A stretch of DNA of 64,000 nucleotides from Nitrosomonas ureae (GTDB lineage: Bacteria; Pseudomonadota; Gammaproteobacteria; Burkholderiales; Nitrosomonadaceae), in contig NZ_CP013341.1 in assembly GCF_001455205.1 (NCBI RefSeq), forward strand, positions 2,356,001 to 2,420,000, in the 5' to 3' direction. Position numbers and translations under genes: made by a program. Position 1 is the stretch's first letter. Each line of letters starts with the position of its first letter. Below the pieces are notes generated by a model. It did no database searches and was not told the DNA's origin. It worked only from the letters and a program-made list of their open reading frames with translations. Below, in pieces: positions 1 through 9,453 of the stretch.

Positions 1-213
1 TTTACAAATTGATGCGCAAACTCGGAATGGGATAATTGTCGGAATAGAGTGATTGTTTAAATACATCGGTCTATGCAAGGATGCTGGCCAGTTCTTTTAC
101 CGAACTGCCAGTGTTGCCAAGAAACGAAACAAATTCGTTTAAATAGTGTGCATCGGCGCTGCATTGAATATTGCTACAACTGTTTGCACGATTTCCAGTT
201 GCCTGTCACTCAT
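1..213 (-). pseudogene. Degraded N-terminal fragment of a conserved protein, cut by window edge
   Basis: An ATG at 213 on the minus strand opens a frame beginning MSDRQLEIVQ that stops after 24 codons. A frame change near 140-155 restores protein-like sequence (YLNEFVSFLG, then KELASILA), which meets an in-frame TAG at 71-73 and continues (VFKQSLYSD) to a stop at the window edge. The wording resembles the N-terminus of large surface or calcium-binding proteins of nitrosomonads, but I cannot name the family with certainty. Two lesions in 70 codons argue for a decayed gene. recR, the frequent neighbour of ybaB in proteobacteria, is not at this position. Confidence 0.4.
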
Positions 214-347
214 GGCTTTCCTCAAATTTTTACTGGCAGCACTTGAGAGCTGAGTATAATAATTAGATTCTACTCAATAAATGGGTAAAGTAATTCTTTA
301 ATAAGGTAAAAAAATTACCTTATATTATCAGAATGAGAGAAGTTGCT

Positions 348-674
348 TTAGAAAGGCAATTTAATACCAGGTGGTAAGCCTAACCCGCTACTCAGTTCCG
401 CCATTTTTTCCTGAGTTGTTGCTTCTACGCGCCGCACGGCATCATTAAAGGCTGCTGCAACGAGATCTTCGAGCATTTCTTTATCGTCCCCGACAAGACT
501 GTCATCAATGCTGACTCTTTTGACATCATGACGACAGGTCATAATGACCTTGACCATGCCCGCTCCGGATTGCCCTTCCACTTCAATAGTGGCAAGTTTT
601 TCCTGCATTTGACGCATGTTTTCCTGCACCATTTGAGCTTGTTTCATCATATTTCCCAGATTACCTTTCATCAT
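348..674 (-). CDS. ybaB: YbaB/EbfC family nucleoid-associated protein
   Basis: The 108-residue product matches the size of YbaB/EbfC, a small dimeric DNA-binding protein of the nucleoid. The N-terminus is rich in Met and Gln (GNLGNMMKQAQ), and the family core VEGQSGAGMVKV, then a C-terminal helical part with GLGLPPGIKLPF, are visible. The gene overlaps the 3' end of dnaX by 14 bases in another frame, so the two are translationally coupled in the usual dnaX-ybaB order. The usual third member, recR, does not follow; the downstream DNA holds only a broken fragment. Function is known for the family (binding of the nucleoid) and inferred here from sequence. Confidence 0.95.
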   Translation of the reverse strand: MMKGNLGNMMKQAQMVQENMRQMQEKLATIEVEGQSGAGMVKVIMTCRHDVKRVSIDDSLVGDDKEMLEDLVAAAFNDAVRRVEATTQEKMAELSSGLGLPPGIKLPF

Positions 675-2277
675 TGCTGTCTCCTTTGTTTTGAATGGGT
701 TTAATTGAAGGAATAATTAATTTGGCATCAAATTGTTCAATCAGCTCTTGCACAACCGGATCTTTTTCAATTGCTGCAATGGCTTCTGCCTGTTTTTCTT
801 CTTCTGCGCGCTGTTGTATTGCTGCAGGTGTCAATCCTGTAATACTGCCCACGAAAAAATCAAGTGCGATAGGCTTGCCAAAAAAAGTATTCAGGGCAGA
901 CTGGATTTTATCCTGATATTTCTTTTCCAGCAGGTGCTTATGCGCCTCCGGCACGCAGAGTTCTATTTTATCAGCTGAAAGAATTTTGGCTTCACTATGT
1001 TGCGCCAGCATTTTAGCCATTCCTGCAAGCTTTAATCGCTGAGTCAGTTGCGGCCAGGTAAGATCGGGATTGTCAGCCAGTACGTGCTGAGTTGTATGCT
1101 CCGGGATGGGCTGCGGTTTGTGCCCGGCTTTTACCAAGTGCTGAGTGTTTATGGGTGGAACTTGCGGCGGTTGCTGATTGGCTGCAAAACCCTCCGGCAT
1201 GAAGGTGAGCATGCGAAGTAATGTCATGGTAAAACCGGCATATTCATCGGGTGCCAGACTTAGATCACCGCGTCCGTGCAGTGCGATTTGATAAAATAAT
1301 TGAATATCATCGGGCATCAGTATTTTCGCCAGCGCATTAATGCGAACATATTCAGGAATATCCTCGCCAATGGCTTGAGGGACGGCTTGCGCCAGTGCGA
1401 TACGATGCAGGATCACTGCCATATCCTGCAATGCGCAATCGAATGAAAGGCATTGTGCGTCCATTTCATCGGCCAATGATAATAATTTCACACCATTCTT
1501 CCGGATCAAGGCATCCAATAAATCAAACAGGTAGCTATGGTCAATGATACCCAGCATATCCCGTACGCTGGCTTCTTCAATTTTACCTGCCCCAAAAGCA
1601 ATGGCTTGATCCAGTAAGCTTAATGCGTCCCGCATGCTGCCTTGTGCCGCGCGGGCAACAAGCTGCAGTGATAGGATGTCGCACGGGATTTTTTCTTGTG
1701 CCAATATTTTCTTCAGGTGATCGGTAATTTGGGGTTGCGGAATTTGCTTCAGATTAAATTGCAAACAACGCGATAAGACCGTGATCGGAATTTTCTGCTG
1801 ATCGGTGGTTGCGAGTATGAATTTGACATGCGTCGGTGGCTCTTCCAGCGTTTTTAGCATGGCATTGAACGCCGACTTGGAGAGCATGTGCACCTCGTCA
1901 ATGATATAAATCTTGTAACGTCCGCAGGTAGGGGCATACAGCGCATTTTCCAGCAGTTCGCGCATGTTATCGACTTGGGTATTTGAGGCTGCATCCAATT
2001 CAATCAAATCAATAAAACTTCCGGAATCAATTTGCATGCATGTCGGGCAAGTGCCACACGGTGCTGCGGTTATACCGATTTCACAGTTGAGCGATTTGGC
2101 CAGGATACGGGCGATCGTTGTTTTGCCGACACCACGTGTTCCGGTCAGTAAGTAGGCGTGATGCAGTCTGTTTTGTTCAAGCGCATTAGTCAAGGCTCTG
2201 ACTACATGTTCCTGTCCAGTCAGTTCTGTGAAATTTCTTGGGCGCCATTTTCGCGCAAGGACTTGTGTTTGGGACAC
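661..2277 (-). CDS. dnaX: DNA polymerase III subunit gamma/tau
   Basis: DnaX is the clamp-loader ATPase that loads the beta clamp on DNA. The 538-residue protein has the typical start (SQTQVLARKWRPRNF), Walker A GTRGVGKT at residues 46-53, a zinc knuckle with Cys65, Cys74, Cys77 and Cys80, the Walker B-like DEVH at 127-130, and the SRC sensor motif at 169-171. The C-terminal third is the less conserved tau-specific part (LTWPQLTQRL and following). It is somewhat shorter than E. coli tau, as is common in betaproteobacteria. The gene sits directly downstream of 4.5S RNA on the same strand and overlaps ybaB. I did not find a clear gamma frameshift signal. Confidence 0.97.
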   Translation of the reverse strand: MSQTQVLARKWRPRNFTELTGQEHVVRALTNALEQNRLHHAYLLTGTRGVGKTTIARILAKSLNCEIGITAAPCGTCPTCMQIDSGSFIDLIELDAASNTQVDNMRELLENALYAPTCGRYKIYIIDEVHMLSKSAFNAMLKTLEEPPTHVKFILATTDQQKIPITVLSRCLQFNLKQIPQPQITDHLKKILAQEKIPCDILSLQLVARAAQGSMRDALSLLDQAIAFGAGKIEEASVRDMLGIIDHSYLFDLLDALIRKNGVKLLSLADEMDAQCLSFDCALQDMAVILHRIALAQAVPQAIGEDIPEYVRINALAKILMPDDIQLFYQIALHGRGDLSLAPDEYAGFTMTLLRMLTFMPEGFAANQQPPQVPPINTQHLVKAGHKPQPIPEHTTQHVLADNPDLTWPQLTQRLKLAGMAKMLAQHSEAKILSADKIELCVPEAHKHLLEKKYQDKIQSALNTFFGKPIALDFFVGSITGLTPAAIQQRAEEEKQAEAIAAIEKDPVVQELIEQFDAKLIIPSIKPIQNKGDSNDER

Positions 2278-2356
2278 TTTTTAGATTTGAAAAGCGAATG
2301 ACATCCGATTAAACCAACCCGCAATGCGCAAATGACAATCTCAGTTTGCACTGGGT

Positions 2357-2452
2357 GGCGAGCCAGACCCCCGGCACTCGCAATGAATAGCTGTGGCTGC
2401 TTCCTTCCGGACCTGACCCGATTCACTACTTTGCAATGCGGGGAGGCCCGCC
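2357..2452 (-). ncRNA. ffs: 4.5S signal recognition particle RNA (small bacterial SRP RNA)
   Basis: Read on the minus strand, the 96-base segment starts GGCGGGCC and ends GGCUCGCC; these ends pair completely, one pair being G-U. The middle carries the invariant SRP domain IV sequence GGUCAGGUCCGGAAGGAAGC, including the GGAA tetraloop and the AGCAG side. The RNA binds Ffh to target membrane proteins for co-translational insertion. It lies 79 bases upstream of dnaX on the same strand, a linkage common in beta- and gammaproteobacteria. Any ORF antisense or through this segment is spurious. Confidence 0.97.
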
Positions 2453-2750
2453 ATAAAACTTATTAAAACAGTGTGGGCAGTATACCAGCAGATGATGGAT
2501 TACTCCAATTTGATTGCCGAAGTATTCGCCCCGTATTGTGGAATTTCATCATGAAGCGATGAATGAAAATGGTTACTCAGCTGACAAGATGAATAATATA
2601 AACTCCCTTGAAGTCCATGGCATCGTTGCGACGGGCGTATCCATCCGGTTCAAAACATTGTAAATGCAAATGCCCTAGATAGTAACTCAATGCACATCGG
2701 CTAAACCCGATAGAATAGATGGTTTTATTTCGGGGCTTTTGAATAAAGCC
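2453..2750. other. Intergenic region between divergent ffs and the nuclease gene
   Basis: About 300 bases separating two divergently transcribed units, so it should hold promoters in both directions. I see no clear gene and no strong hairpin. Confidence 0.4.
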
Positions 2751-4184
2751 ATGACTATCCACCAATCTACTCGAATGCTAATCAAACCGAGCGATGCCGC
2801 CGCGTGGATCTCGTGTCCCCGTCGTGCATGGCTGGATAAGCATCAACCTACTGCGTATGAACCCGATGCGTTTAATCAGCTGCTAAGTGATCGTGGTTTG
2901 GCGCATGAAGCGGCCATGCTGGCTAAGCTGGAAAATCAATTCCCAGTAGCGCAAGCAACATCCTTCGAGCATACGCAAGCTTTGATCCAACAAGGTGTTC
3001 CAGTTATATATCAAGGACGGCTTGTGGATGAGCATCAAGGATTGGTGGGTTATCCTGATTTCCTGATTCGACAGGAAAATGGTCAATACCAATCTGCAGA
3101 TGCGAAACTTTCACTGAGTGAAAACAAAAAAGCAATTCAGATTCAATTAGGAATTTATCGACGATTAATGGGAAATGGATTGCCTGCCATGGTTTTTCTT
3201 GGAGATGGCCGTACTGCATTGCTGGGCGATGAGGTTGAATTACTGGTCGATGAATTTATTACCAGCATGAGAGCCTTGCTTGAACTGGAGCAGCAACCGC
3301 CGGTACGTTATAGCCACAGTAAATGCCGTATTTGTCCTTATGAAGCGCATTGCCGCCCGGAATTTGAGGCGCGTGAAGATATCTCGTTGCTCTATGGCGT
3401 TCATGGCAAAGCCGCTGATGCTTTAACGGAGGCTGGTATTTCAACCATCTCCAAGCTGGCCGCAAGTACAATCGACACTGTACCCGATGTGCCTTATCTC
3501 AAGGGCAGTAAAAGAAAATACCGTGCTATCCTGCAAGCCCAATCTTTTCTGAGCGGTAAAGTATTTCCGCTGGATAAGGTAGCTTTGCCGGAGGGAACCT
3601 GGATTCATTTTGACATTGAAGACAATCCGTTAACAAGAACCCGTGAGCGTCATGTGTATCTATGGGGTTTTCTGTTGCCGGCATATGCCAAGGATAATTT
3701 TGATTATGTCTGGACTGACGATGAAACAAGTGACTATGAAGGTTGGTTAGGCTTCTTGCAGAAGGTTGAAGCGTATCGTTCCTTATATCCGTCAATAGTG
3801 CTTGCACATTATTCGAATCACGAGAAAGCGACTATCCGGAAGTATGCCGAGCGCTATGCAATGGAAAGTCATGCTACAGTTACATGGTTGCTGGGTCAAG
3901 ATAGTCCTTTGTTTGATATACAGAATCCGGTTCTGAATTGTCTGGTTTTGCCATTGCAGGGATATGGTCTGAAGGATATTTGTAAACATCCGGACTTGGT
4001 TAACTTTCAATGGGAGAATCAAGAATCCGGATCGCAGTGGTCAGTGGTGCAATTTAATCGTTTTCTCTCAGAAACCAATCCGCGTGAAAGGCAAAAATTG
4101 AAAACCGAAATTCTTGGCTATAATCGTGACGATGTGGTCGCGACGCGCCATCTGGAATTATGGTTGAGAAACTTTTTTGATTGA
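2751..4184 (+). CDS. TM0106-family RecB-like nuclease with DnaQ-like C-terminal exonuclease domain
   Basis: The 477-residue protein has two nuclease-like parts. The N-terminal half has a PD-(D/E)XK layout (YPDF with Asp103, then DAK at 117-119) and four cysteines, one near the N-terminus (Cys22) and three in CRICPYEAHC (192, 195, 201), the arrangement that binds an iron-sulfur cluster in Cas4/AddB-like nucleases. The C-terminal half has an RNase H-like exonuclease pattern: FDIED near 288-290 and YNRDD near 457-461. No CRISPR or addAB genes are nearby, so it is probably a stand-alone repair or RNA/DNA processing enzyme. The ATG at 2751 is used; an in-frame TTG at 2739 with a weak GGGG upstream is an alternative. 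Confidence 0.82.
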   Translation: MTIHQSTRMLIKPSDAAAWISCPRRAWLDKHQPTAYEPDAFNQLLSDRGLAHEAAMLAKLENQFPVAQATSFEHTQALIQQGVPVIYQGRLVDEHQGLVGYPDFLIRQENGQYQSADAKLSLSENKKAIQIQLGIYRRLMGNGLPAMVFLGDGRTALLGDEVELLVDEFITSMRALLELEQQPPVRYSHSKCRICPYEAHCRPEFEAREDISLLYGVHGKAADALTEAGISTISKLAASTIDTVPDVPYLKGSKRKYRAILQAQSFLSGKVFPLDKVALPEGTWIHFDIEDNPLTRTRERHVYLWGFLLPAYAKDNFDYVWTDDETSDYEGWLGFLQKVEAYRSLYPSIVLAHYSNHEKATIRKYAERYAMESHATVTWLLGQDSPLFDIQNPVLNCLVLPLQGYGLKDICKHPDLVNFQWENQESGSQWSVVQFNRFLSETNPRERQKLKTEILGYNRDDVVATRHLELWLRNFFD

Positions 4185-4217
4185 AAGCGGATTGCATCAT
4201 TAACCCACTCCTAAGTT

Positions 4218-5672
4218 CTATTCTTGTTCTGACGAGATAATTCGACCGTAAGAGTCTTCAAATCTTAAAATGTCATCCTCCCCGAGATAACTGCCGGATT
4301 GCACTTCGATCAAATGCAGCGGAATCTTACCGGGATTTTCCAAGCGGTGCATTTTACCCAAGGGAATATACGTCGATTGATTTTCGGTAAATAAAGTTTC
4401 TTTATTTTCCACGATGACTTTAGCGGTGCCACTGACCACAACCCAGTGTTCGGCACGATGGTGATGCATTTGCAGGGATAGTTTTTCGCCGGGCTTGACC
4501 ATGATACGCTTAACCTGAAAACGCTCGCCTTTATCGATCCCTTCATACCAGCCCCACGGGCGATGGATTCGTAGATGCTCGAGATGCTCCTTGCGTTGAT
4601 TGAGCTCAAGATGTTGTATTGCATCCTTCAATTGCTGCGTTTTGCTCTTGTGCATGACCAGCACGGCGTCGGCTGTTTCGATCACAATGATGTCATCCAG
4701 TCCGATGACAGTAACCAAGCGATTTTCTGCGCGAATATAACTTTTTTGAGTATTCAGTACCAGGGTATCGCCGCTGATAAAATTGCCATCGCTATTCTTG
4801 GGTGCAATTTTCCACAGAGAATCCCAGGATCCGACATCGTTCCAGCCGAACTGTGCGGGTACCACAGCGGCACGACTGGTTACCTGCATGATCGCGTAGT
4901 CAATCGAATCCGATGGGGAAGCAGTAAATGCATCTTTATCCGGCAAAATAAAACCAAGATCCGTGGTTCTTTCCAGCCAGGCTTGATGAACGGCAGTGAA
5001 AATGTGCGGTTGATGCCGTTGCAGTTCTTGCAAATAATTCTTGGCTGTGAAAACAAACATCCCGCTATTCCACATATAACCCCCTTCCTGTAGATAAGCG
5101 GTTGCGGTTTCCAGGTTGGGTTTCTCAAAAAAGGATTGAATGCGGTAAGCGGTGAGCACGGGTGGTGCTTTAAATTTAATCGCATCACCGGTTTTAATAT
5201 AACCGTAGCCGGTCTCCGGCGAAGAGGGGGTGATGCCGAAAGTCACCAGATATTCTTCCTGAGCGGCGATCTTCGCTGTTTCTACAGCTTGCGCAAACGC
5301 ATCCTGATCATCGATGACATGATCGGCAGGGAGAATGAGCATCAGGGCATTTTCGTCGATTTGGGTCAAATGAAAAGCCGCAAGTGCAATAGCCGGCGCA
5401 GTGTTGCGTCCGATTGATTCGAGATAAATTGCTTCCGGTTTAATATTGATTGCTTCACATTGCTCCTGGATCAGAAATCGATGCTCGGAATTACACACCA
5501 ATATCGGCGCTTGCACATTCTCCAATCCTGCAGCCCGACCAAGGGTGACTTGTAACATGGTTTCTTTACCCACAAGCGGGAGCAACTGTTTGGGATAATT
5601 GGCCCGGGACAATGGCCACAATCGGGTGCCGCTACCTCCGGAGAGGATGATGGGATGAATATTCAGGTTCAT
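4218..5672 (-). CDS. manC: Bifunctional mannose-1-phosphate guanylyltransferase / mannose-6-phosphate isomerase
   Basis: The 484-residue enzyme makes GDP-mannose from mannose-6-phosphate via mannose-1-phosphate, feeding polysaccharide synthesis. The N-terminal nucleotidyltransferase domain has the signature GGSGTRLWPLSR near residues 12-23 and FFEKP near 172. The C-terminal cupin isomerase domain has RPWGWYEGIDKG, QVKRIMVKPG and the metal-binding HHHRAEHW. Length is typical of the type II PMI/GMP family (AlgA, XanB, CpsB). It is a single gene here, convergent with the upstream nuclease gene and not inside a visible polysaccharide cluster. A 25-base hairpin lies in its leader. Confidence 0.96.
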   Translation of the reverse strand: MNLNIHPIILSGGSGTRLWPLSRANYPKQLLPLVGKETMLQVTLGRAAGLENVQAPILVCNSEHRFLIQEQCEAINIKPEAIYLESIGRNTAPAIALAAFHLTQIDENALMLILPADHVIDDQDAFAQAVETAKIAAQEEYLVTFGITPSSPETGYGYIKTGDAIKFKAPPVLTAYRIQSFFEKPNLETATAYLQEGGYMWNSGMFVFTAKNYLQELQRHQPHIFTAVHQAWLERTTDLGFILPDKDAFTASPSDSIDYAIMQVTSRAAVVPAQFGWNDVGSWDSLWKIAPKNSDGNFISGDTLVLNTQKSYIRAENRLVTVIGLDDIIVIETADAVLVMHKSKTQQLKDAIQHLELNQRKEHLEHLRIHRPWGWYEGIDKGERFQVKRIMVKPGEKLSLQMHHHRAEHWVVVSGTAKVIVENKETLFTENQSTYIPLGKMHRLENPGKIPLHLIEVQSGSYLGEDDILRFEDSYGRIISSEQE

Positions 5673-5717
5673 TTTTCAGGAATTTTCAGTGTTGGAGTTT
5701 ATGATGCAATACAAACT

Positions 5718-5742
5718 AGGCCACTAACTTATTCAGTGGCCT
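5718..5742. other. Perfect 8-bp hairpin in the manC leader
   Basis: AGGCCACT at 5718-5725 and AGTGGCCT at 5735-5742 pair perfectly around a 9-base loop, 46 bases upstream of the manC start. No U-run follows on either strand, so it is more likely an operator or leader structure than a terminator. Role unknown. Confidence 0.3.
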
Positions 5743-6063
5743 GTCAAGTCTGTTACAAATAAAAAGCGTAACACGATTACGTCTAAGCAGGACATTTTTG
5801 ACAAGCAACCTTTGGATCTTAACGATGCTAACAAGCATGACATACTTTAATGATCTGTGATGAATTTGCTGGAGAAAAGCTTTTACCTAAGAAAGTGCTT
5901 AACAAGTGTTATTTCGAGCGAGTTGAAATATCTTGAAATCCTTTAAATAAAATAGTGCATGCTTAGGTTAAAATACGCGCTATTTTCTTGCGTTGCGCTG
6001 TTTGTAACAACATGAATCTTTGCTTTTCAATACTTGTATAGATCACTCAAAAAGGATTTTTCT
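5743..6063. other. Divergent promoter region of manC and aroG
   Basis: About 320 bases without a gene between divergent manC and aroG. The 3' part (5925-5990) is AT-rich with TTGAAA- and TAAAAT-like stretches that could form an aroG promoter. No attenuator-like leader peptide is evident. Confidence 0.35.
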
Positions 6064-7122
6064 ATGAAATACCAAACCGATGATTTGCGCATTATCGGTG
6101 TTCACGAGCTTACTCCGCCAGTAGATCTCCATCGCGAATATCCCATGACGGAAATCGCAACTGAAACCGTTTACGCAGCGCGGCAAGCGACTCATCAGAT
6201 TTTGCACGGTGAAGACGATCGATTGCTGGTCGTGGTTGGACCCTGTTCCATTCACGATGTCGATGCAGCGTTGGAGTATGCAGCACGTTTGAAGCATTTG
6301 CGCGAGGTGCTTAAGCAACAGTTGCATATCGTGATGCGTGTGTATTTCGAAAAACCGCGCACAACCATCGGTTGGAAAGGGTTAATCAATGATCCTGATT
6401 TGGATAATAGTTTTCACATCAATAAAGGACTCAGAATGGCGCGTCGTTTGTTGCTGGATTTAAACACCATTGGCATGCCCTCTGCAACCGAGTATCTTGA
6501 TCTGATTAGCCCGCAATACTTATCGGATCTCATCAGCTGGGGGGCCATCGGTGCACGCACCACCGAAAGCCAGGGTCATCGCGAATTGGCTTCCGGCGTA
6601 TCGTGTCCGATAGGCTTTAAAAATGGCACATACGGCAATTTAAATATTGCGATTGATGCGATCAGCGCAGCTTCGCGTCCGCATCATTTTCTTTCGGTTA
6701 CCAAAGAAGGGCACACCGCTATTTTTGCTACCAAAGGCAATGAGGATTGTCATATCATTTTGCGCGGCGGAAGTAAGCCGAACTATGATGCCGATAGCCT
6801 CGCTTCTGCAGTTGAAGCGTTAAAAAAAGCCAAGCTGCCACAACAATTGATGATTGATTTCAGTCACGCGAACAGTCACAAAGATTTCCGCCGTCAGACA
6901 GAGGTAGCTTCTAATGTGGCCGGGCAGATTGCCAATGGAACCCGTGCCATCTGCGGTGTGATGATCGAAAGTCATTTGGTTGAAGGTTACCAAAAAGCTG
7001 ACGGGAAAAAACGCGAGGAATTGGTTTATGGGCAGAGTATTACGGATGGCTGCATAGGTTTTGATACGACCGAGCAAGTACTTCATCAGCTTGCCACTGC
7101 AGTGGAAAAACGCAGAAAATAA
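6064..7122 (+). CDS. aroG: 3-deoxy-7-phosphoheptulonate (DAHP) synthase, class I
   Basis: Catalyses condensation of phosphoenolpyruvate and erythrose-4-phosphate, the first step of the shikimate pathway. The 352-residue product has the AroG-type N-terminus (MKYQTDDLRIIGVHEL), VVGPCSIHD near residue 60, MRVYFEKPRTTIGWKG, SWGAIGARTTESQ, and the metal-binding region DFSHANS. The start ATG at 6064 has AAGGA eight bases upstream and fits E. coli AroG in length (350); an upstream in-frame TTG is unlikely. The feedback-inhibited AroG/F/H type is clear, but which amino acid inhibits it cannot be read with confidence. Confidence 0.96.
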   Translation: MKYQTDDLRIIGVHELTPPVDLHREYPMTEIATETVYAARQATHQILHGEDDRLLVVVGPCSIHDVDAALEYAARLKHLREVLKQQLHIVMRVYFEKPRTTIGWKGLINDPDLDNSFHINKGLRMARRLLLDLNTIGMPSATEYLDLISPQYLSDLISWGAIGARTTESQGHRELASGVSCPIGFKNGTYGNLNIAIDAISAASRPHHFLSVTKEGHTAIFATKGNEDCHIILRGGSKPNYDADSLASAVEALKKAKLPQQLMIDFSHANSHKDFRRQTEVASNVAGQIANGTRAICGVMIESHLVEGYQKADGKKREELVYGQSITDGCIGFDTTEQVLHQLATAVEKRRK

Positions 7123-7149
7123 TCCTTTATCTTTACCAAGGCACAGGGT

Positions 7150-7170
7150 TAGCCGTGGTCGGCTATTGTT
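7150..7170 (+). terminator. Possible terminator after aroG
   Basis: TAGCCG at 7150-7155 pairs with CGGCTA at 7160-7165 around TGGT, followed by TTGTT. The stem is short and the U-run weak, so this is a tentative rho-independent terminator 28 bases after the aroG stop. Confidence 0.35.
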
Positions 7171-7382
7171 AATATTCCGGATCGTAAAATAAGCATTGTT
7201 GCGTAGGCTGCAATTGCACCTTTGAGGTTCTCATTATCTTATCCTCTTACTGATAATTCCCGTATTTGAGGAAGAATCACCCCTTTATTCTAAGAATTAA
7301 GCCTATCTGTACGCGCTGATAATGTAGCAATTATAACCGCTTGATATTAATTGGCTCAAAATCTGTGATGGGGAATTGAAGC

Positions 7383-8000
7383 ATGATACGAATACTGGGA
7401 ATTACACTGCTGTTGATCAGTTCGCATGTGTCAGCCTTAACGATCGACTGGATACCGCTAGAAACAGCGGAAAAGAGCGGCAATCCATTGCATATCAATG
7501 GAAAAACGGTGCTTGAATATAAAAACGCCGGACAGGGTGGAATTGAATGGGAAGCTTCGGGTGATGGTCCCAGGGGAGGGCTGGGTATACGTGAATTATG
7601 GTTGTTTGATAATTCAGCTGCGGGAATACCCGGAACGAGCGAGGCAACCACGACATTCTCAGTGAGCAGCACTAGTATCGGTTTTGTGATGGCAGGAGAT
7701 CATAACGATGGCTTTGCACAGTTCTTTGTCGATGGCATCGATGTGGGTACCTACGATATGTTTCAAACCGGTAATAGAATTCTGATGGTGACTGGATTGG
7801 ATTCTTTGGCGCATTCTTTAAGAGTGGTGCAACTCGGCCTGCACAATCCAAATTCAACCAAGGGCGATGTCGCAATCTTTGGCGGCGTAGCATTCGATAC
7901 GCTTACGGCCGCAATTCCGGAACCGGAAACGTATGCGATGCTGTTGGCCGGATTAGGGCTGCTCAGTTTAGTCGCGTGCCAGAAAAAGCGAAATGTATAA
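7383..8000 (+). CDS. PEP-CTERM sorting domain protein
   Basis: A 205-residue exported protein. The N-terminus is a short signal peptide (MIRILGITLLLISSHVSA) and the C-terminus is a PEP-CTERM tripartite signal: the motif IPEPETYAMLLAGL, a hydrophobic stretch, and a basic tail QKKRN. In this system an exosortase (EpsH family) cleaves the tail and releases the protein, usually linked to exopolysaccharide production. The middle (GDGPRGGLGIRELWLFDN and following) resembles a beta-rich extracellular domain with no name I recognise. No exosortase gene is in the window. A good terminator follows. Confidence 0.85.
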   Translation: MIRILGITLLLISSHVSALTIDWIPLETAEKSGNPLHINGKTVLEYKNAGQGGIEWEASGDGPRGGLGIRELWLFDNSAAGIPGTSEATTTFSVSSTSIGFVMAGDHNDGFAQFFVDGIDVGTYDMFQTGNRILMVTGLDSLAHSLRVVQLGLHNPNSTKGDVAIFGGVAFDTLTAAIPEPETYAMLLAGLGLLSLVACQKKRNV

Positions 8001-8020
8001 CCGAAAAATTTAACTATCAT

Positions 8021-8047
8021 AAAACCCCGTCAAGTGGCGGGTTTTTT
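8021..8047 (+). terminator. Rho-independent terminator
   Basis: AAAACCC at 8021-8027 pairs with GGGTTTT ending near 8045, followed by a T-run. It lies 20 bases after the PEP-CTERM gene. Confidence 0.75.
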
Positions 8048-8207
8048 ATTTTGGATTATTATTTTTCTTTACCTCCGAATCATATCCTTTCTTGCATGAG
8101 ATAAGGAAGCGCTACAGATTCTATTAAAATACCTTTAAGCTGCACTCAGAGTCAATCTGAGTTGTGATATGCTTTTCAAGTCATACTGACACTTAGGGGG
8201 ATTATTT

Positions 8208-9083
8208 ATGAAACAGTCAATCAAGAAATTTATTCTATCCACTTGCACGGTTACGCTGATGGGCGGTGCGCATTTTGCATCGGCTGACATCAACAGCGAT
8301 ACCGAGACGCTGCTGAATTGGGCTGAAAATACCTATCGGGATCTTTTCCCAAGTCACCAAGTGACACAAAACATAGATCCATGGATATATCGGTTTTATC
8401 CGGAGACCGGCATTTATGCAGGGGTGAACAGGGGAGATAATAGCGCTTACGTATTAGGCGGGCCTTATGGATCTACGCCGACCCGAGTCGCGGGCGTGCC
8501 GGAATTAATTGCGCAAATCATCGATAGCGGCGGAAACACCAGTATTCCGGGATGTGATACCTCGGGTGCACCCGCTGGGTTGACTTATACGCAAAGCGGC
8601 AATGTCGTCAACATCAGTACGGGGGGGGCTTGTGTGGCATTACCTAACAATAATAATTTTTGCTCAACACCTTCGCAGCCGACCGAAACAGGAATTTCCG
8701 TGTTGACGACTTCGACGACCAACTCATCGTCAAGAATTAACGGAATTTCGATAGATATTCCTGGTATTCCCAACCCAATTCAATCTTTTGCGGACGGATT
8801 CTCCAACAGCAAACATTGCACTGTGCATGTTCCAGCCGATACAGCCAATTTGATCATTAATTCCGATGTGTGTTTTGATATTACAGCGCAGAGCAGTGGG
8901 TTCCAAGGCATACCAGGAATCACTGTTACCCCTCCGGTTACGATGAATCTTAATACTACATCCACTAATGTGGTTGTGGCTGATTGCTTCGCCACTGATG
9001 CGGCTTCGATCTACAATACGGTGACCGGCGAATCCTGGATCAATGACGAGGGTACTTTCGTATCTCAGGGTTCAAATCGGTAG
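8208..9083 (+). CDS. Exported protein with WAENTY-type N-terminal domain, unknown function
   Basis: A 291-residue protein with a cleavable signal peptide (basic start MKQSIKK, hydrophobic core, cleavage around HFASA). After it comes a domain with LLNWAENTYRDLFP, YRFYPETGIYAGVN and YVLGGPYGSTPTRV, a module found in several exported betaproteobacterial proteins of unknown role. The C-terminal half is rich in Thr, Ser, Asn and Gly with spaced cysteines, suggesting an extracellular beta-rich domain with disulfides. It starts with an ATG after TTAGGGGGATTATTT and ends before a strong terminator, so it is monocistronic. Not the neighbour's PEP-CTERM type: no C-terminal sorting signal is seen. Confidence 0.75.
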   Translation: MKQSIKKFILSTCTVTLMGGAHFASADINSDTETLLNWAENTYRDLFPSHQVTQNIDPWIYRFYPETGIYAGVNRGDNSAYVLGGPYGSTPTRVAGVPELIAQIIDSGGNTSIPGCDTSGAPAGLTYTQSGNVVNISTGGACVALPNNNNFCSTPSQPTETGISVLTTSTTNSSSRINGISIDIPGIPNPIQSFADGFSNSKHCTVHVPADTANLIINSDVCFDITAQSSGFQGIPGITVTPPVTMNLNTTSTNVVVADCFATDAASIYNTVTGESWINDEGTFVSQGSNR

Positions 9084-9138
9084 AGGATTGAAGGTCAGCA
9101 ATTATTGTTAATTGTTACGATTCAATGTGACAGCAATC

Positions 9139-9170
9139 AAAGTGCGCTGCATTCCGGCGCACTTTCTTTA
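9139..9170 (+). terminator. Strong rho-independent terminator
   Basis: AAAGTGCGC at 9139-9147 and GCGCACTTT at 9157-9165 form a perfect 9-bp stem followed by CTTTA. It terminates the exported-protein gene and rules out a short ORF proposed through it. Confidence 0.85.
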
Positions 9171-9453
9171 AACAGTACGCTATTGTCGGTGCTTTCGCGC
9201 GAATGCAGTGCATCTTCGCTGATCGTCATGGCTTACCGTACCATAACCGTAATGCACTACCACGAACATTGGAACATTAATTCGGGCTAATAAGATCAAT
9301 TCAGCCGGAATATCTCACTCGTACATTTTGTGTGATAATCAATTCACCATTCCGGAATGGACAGAAAGTTTTTATAAAGCAGAATCCATCCATTAATCTT
9401 TCTCATTTCCGCGAAGGTTCTCCGAAGTTCAACTCAATGGTGAGGTGATAACT
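9171..9453. other. Intergenic region before the aquaglyceroporin gene
   Basis: About 280 bases between the terminator and the next gene. No credible ORF, repeat or RNA is seen; it probably contains the promoter of the channel gene. Confidence 0.3.

Noticed and set aside
2220..2426. 68-codon frame on the minus strand through the 4.5S RNA
   Set aside because: It reads through the SRP RNA sequence, which is fully explained by the RNA.
9105..9290. 61-codon frame after the exported-protein gene
   Set aside because: A strong rho-independent terminator lies inside it and it has no ribosome-binding site.
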